From NCBI GenBank assembly GCA_002732675.1, contig NVRR01000152.1, positions 1-7,444 of the forward strand: a stretch of DNA of 7,444 bases, given 5' to 3'. The position numbers were made by a program, and so were the translations under genes. Shown one piece after another: positions 5,199 to 7,444 of the stretch (positions are counted from its first letter, which is position 1; each line of letters begins with the position of its first letter). Origin of the DNA: Sneathiella sp. (GTDB lineage: Bacteria; Pseudomonadota; Alphaproteobacteria; Sneathiellales; Sneathiellaceae). The notes beneath the pieces are model-generated. The model was not told the DNA's origin, ran no database searches, and worked only from the letters and a program-made list of their open reading frames with translations.

Positions 5199-7094
5199 TT
5201 ACTTCTCAAACCAGAATAAATCTGGATTATAAACACCGAATTGGGCGCCCGGGTTCCAATTGAATATGGCTTCTTCGGGCACGTTCCTCAGATGGTTCTT
5301 GACAACAATCGGCTGCAATATGCCGCCAACGACGCCAATGGTAAACTGCTGATCCGCATGAATATCCAGCATTTCTTTCCAGATTTCTTCCTTCTCCGCA
5401 TCTTCCGTTGCGGCTAACCAGTTCGCGTACAGCTCTTGCAACCGAAGGGCCTCCGGGATGTCTACAGGTTCCCCCGATTTGCCCTTAGTTTCGAAATACT
5501 GCCCCCATTTAGGCCATTGGTAACTTATCTGGCTGGTCGGCGCCCGTGTTGCCGGGCTTGCCACAGCGTCGGGAATACCGTTCTCAAAACCCGACCAGAC
5601 TGACATCACAGTCTCGCCAGAGAAGATCCGGTTTCGGAATACCGCCCGCTGTGACGGCTTCGTGAATACGGCTACCCCGATTTCATGCCAGGACTCATTA
5701 ATCAGCTCAAGAATGTCTGATTGTTCCGTGTCCTCTCCCGCGGTCTCAATTACGATGACCAGCGGCTCACCGTTCGGAAGCAGCCGGATGTCGTCATCAT
5801 CACGTGCTGTCAGGCCAACTTCATCCAATAGCTGGTTAGCCCGATCCGTATCATACTCCGCCCATTTCGTCCGAAGTTCCTCCGTATAGAAATCACTTTG
5901 CTCTTGCACAGAGTTATTCCCCTCGATCGCCAGACCAAAGAATAAGGTATCATTAATCTCTTCACGGTCGATTGCCAAAGACAATGCGCGGCGGAAACGT
6001 ACATCGCGCATCAAATTCCGCCACATCTTGTTTTCACTATTGAGGTTCGGATAAAGCGCGAAATGCGAGCCCCGAACCGTCGGCCATAGTAGGGTTTTAT
6101 AATCAGAGCGGTCTTCATGCGCTTTGAGGAACGTCGCGTCCTGAAGCTTCAGACCGCGGGCCTGAAGATCAACGTCGCCCGACGCCGCTTTCGCCGAGAT
6201 AAGCTTGCTTTCCGAGACCGTAAAAATCAGCTCGTCGATATAGGGAAGCTGACGGCCATCGGGGTCGACCCGGTGAAAATAGGGATTTCGTTTACCGACA
6301 AACCGCGTCGCTGGCGAGGATGTGGTATTTCGCCATGGTTGCAATGTCGGCAAGTCGGGATTGTCAAATCTATAGAGGTTATCTTTGCGGTTATGTTCTG
6401 ATGCCCAGGCCTTGAACTTGATCTTTTGAATCTTGTTCAACTTCGACATATCGACAAATTTCTCGTGAAATTTCTGCAAATAGTGCGCCGGTCGATAGAT
6501 CAACAAGGGAGAGGCGGCGGCCAGTTGCGGTAAAAAATCAGGGTTTGGGGCGGACCAAGAATAAATCACCGTAAGCGCATCGGGAAATTCAACCTTGGGC
6601 ATCTCACCTTTAACCAGAAGCGTAGCAGGCGGCCCGGCCGGGGACAGCTTCATATGGCCCGCAACATCTTCCCACCAATACCGGAAATCTTCCGACGTGA
6701 ACGGATGCCCATCAGACCATTTATGGCCGTCGCGTAATTTCAGGGTAAAAATGCGACCTTCCTGAACGTCGACGGATTCAAGGATATCGGGTTCAATTTC
6801 CAGTTCCGGCGAATATCCGACCAGCCGGGCATACCCATAGACAAACATCAGCTTCACATCGGCCGGGTTACCGATCAAGGTCTTGAGCTGCCCGCCATAT
6901 TGGCCTATTTCCTGTTCAGGCCCCAGCGGCACCACCCTTGGAGTTTTGGGCAAGCGTTCCGCCACGGGCGGTAATATTCCCTTGGCGACATCCGCTTCAA
7001 AATAAGGGACCTCAGTGGCGTTCGATATTGTTGTTATCAGGCATACCAGTATGCCGACAACTATCGCTGCTCTGTTCTGCCAAAACCCGGACAT
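5199..7094 (-). CDS. Periplasmic solute-binding protein of an Opp/Dpp-class ABC importer (SBP family 5), long form
   Basis: This 631-residue protein captures the substrate in the periplasm and delivers it to the permeases. It starts with a Sec signal peptide: MSGFWQNR, a hydrophobic core AAIVVGILVCLITTI, and probable signal peptidase I cleavage after SNA (residue 26). There is no good lipobox. Family 5 hallmarks are LKLRDGHKWSDGHPFTSEDF (about 118-137) and DVRFRRALSLAIDREEIND (about 364-382). The N-terminal stretch YFEADVAKGILPPVAERLPK fits a long subfamily of about 600-650 residues, against about 510-540 for E. coli OppA or DppA. I chose the ATG at 7094, which shares its A with the ATPase stop (TGATG); AAGGAG lies 11 bases upstream. 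A TTG at 7097 in the same frame, 8 bases from AAGGAG, would add one Met and is a real alternative. Substrates of the family include peptides, opines, sugars, nickel chelates and antibiotics; the ligand here is unknown. Confidence 0.94.
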   Translation of the reverse strand: MSGFWQNRAAIVVGILVCLITTISNATEVPYFEADVAKGILPPVAERLPKTPRVVPLGPEQEIGQYGGQLKTLIGNPADVKLMFVYGYARLVGYSPELEIEPDILESVDVQEGRIFTLKLRDGHKWSDGHPFTSEDFRYWWEDVAGHMKLSPAGPPATLLVKGEMPKVEFPDALTVIYSWSAPNPDFLPQLAAASPLLIYRPAHYLQKFHEKFVDMSKLNKIQKIKFKAWASEHNRKDNLYRFDNPDLPTLQPWRNTTSSPATRFVGKRNPYFHRVDPDGRQLPYIDELIFTVSESKLISAKAASGDVDLQARGLKLQDATFLKAHEDRSDYKTLLWPTVRGSHFALYPNLNSENKMWRNLMRDVRFRRALSLAIDREEINDTLFFGLAIEGNNSVQEQSDFYTEELRTKWAEYDTDRANQLLDEVGLTARDDDDIRLLPNGEPLVIVIETAGEDTEQSDILELINESWHEIGVAVFTKPSQRAVFRNRIFSGETVMSVWSGFENGIPDAVASPATRAPTSQISYQWPKWGQYFETKGKSGEPVDIPEALRLQELYANWLAATEDAEKEEIWKEMLDIHADQQFTIGVVGGILQPIVVKNHLRNVPEEAIFNWNPGAQFGVYNPDLFWFEK

Positions 7095-7444
7095 CAAAGT
7101 TGTAGCTCCTTCATATTTGCATCTTTACTGACCCGCACATAATGCCCGCCGCCAATATCCATCATAACCGGGCTGCTGGCCATATCCGCCGTGAAAGGCT
7201 GTGGCCATTGCTCCGGATCGGAGGCTTTTTCTTCCACCAGACGCGAAAAATCAAGCCGGTGATTTGGATCCGGTTCCGGCACCGCCGCCAATAATCGTTT
7301 GGTATAAGGATGGACAGGATTTTTAAACAAAGCTTCTTTTGGTGCCGTCTCCACAAGTCGGCCCTTGCACATCACGGCGATGCGATCGGCGATATAATCC
7401 ACAACAGCAAGGTTGTGGGAGATAAACGGATAGGTCAGCCCCAA
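7094..7444 (-). CDS. ABC transporter ATP-binding protein, OppD/OppF-like, C-terminal part, cut by the right window edge
   Basis: This is the last 116 residues of a cytoplasmic ATPase that powers the importer. The first codon in view (TTG) is internal, not a start. [20 protein letters not shown] contains the switch (H-loop) histidine and is followed by [11 protein letters not shown], standard for Opp/Dpp ATPases. [20 protein letters not shown] is the oligopeptide/dipeptide C-terminal extension that separates this class from other ABC ATPases. Walker A, Walker B and the signature motif lie beyond the edge, so I cannot say whether this is a single ATPase or the second half of a fused OppD-OppF protein. 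The frame ends in TGA at 7096-7094, overlapping the binding-protein ATG by one base. Its last codons contain the AAGGAG that serves the next gene. The ATPase therefore precedes the binding protein, unlike oppABCDF of E. coli. Confidence 0.93.
   Translation of the reverse strand: MGLTYPFISHNLAVVDYIADRIAVMCKGRLVETAPKEALFKNPVHPYTKRLLAAVPEPDPNHRLDFSRLVEEKASDPEQWPQPFTADMASSPVMMDIGGGHYVRVSKDANMKELQL

Noticed and set aside
5199..7094. The binding protein as a lipoprotein (Cys in ILVC near the end of the signal peptide)
   Set aside because: ILVC lacks the small residues expected at -1 and -2 of a lipobox, and SNA followed by TE is a better signal peptidase I site a few residues later.

Overview
The window reads as a compact piece of a proteobacterial chromosome, most likely alphaproteobacterial. 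This rests on protein style: a membrane-anchored class IIIb nucleotide cyclase, a long-form family 5 solute-binding protein, and an OppC-type permease with a large periplasmic insertion. It does not rest on a marker gene. GC content looks close to one half and codon use looks uniform. I see no tRNA, rRNA, CRISPR array, insertion sequence or phage gene.

Layout, left to right. (1) Positions 1-470, minus strand: the N-terminal 156 residues of a crotonase (enoyl-CoA hydratase/isomerase family) protein that runs off the left edge. (2) Positions 471-581: a divergent intergenic region that should carry the promoters for both flanking genes. (3) Positions 582-1433, plus strand: a class I SAM-dependent methyltransferase. 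(4) Positions 1479-2828, plus strand, 45 bases further on: a membrane-bound class III adenylate/guanylate cyclase. Genes 3 and 4 are probably co-transcribed. (5) Positions 2831-7444, minus strand, converging on the cyclase with only 2 bases between the stop codons: a peptide/opine/nickel-type (Opp/Dpp class) ABC importer operon. Its transcription order is ATPase (C-terminal part only, entering from the right edge), periplasmic solute-binding protein, OppB-like permease, OppC-like permease.

The importer genes are tightly linked. ATPase and binding protein meet at a TGATG stop/start. The two permeases overlap by 4 bases (ATGA). The one break is a 158-base gap between binding protein and first permease, with a small hairpin and a weak internal promoter candidate. 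The binding protein would capture a substrate (probably an oligopeptide-like or other bulky polar solute; unknown) in the periplasm. The two permeases form the channel, and the ATPase drives import. Nothing in the sequence links the cyclase or methyltransferase functionally to the importer.

I did not find a clear undescribed system. The points most worth a second look are a seven-G run at the OppB/OppC junction that puts the two permeases one -1 slip away from an in-frame fusion, the non-canonical active-site residues of the cyclase and the crotonase, and the control elements in the two larger intergenic gaps.
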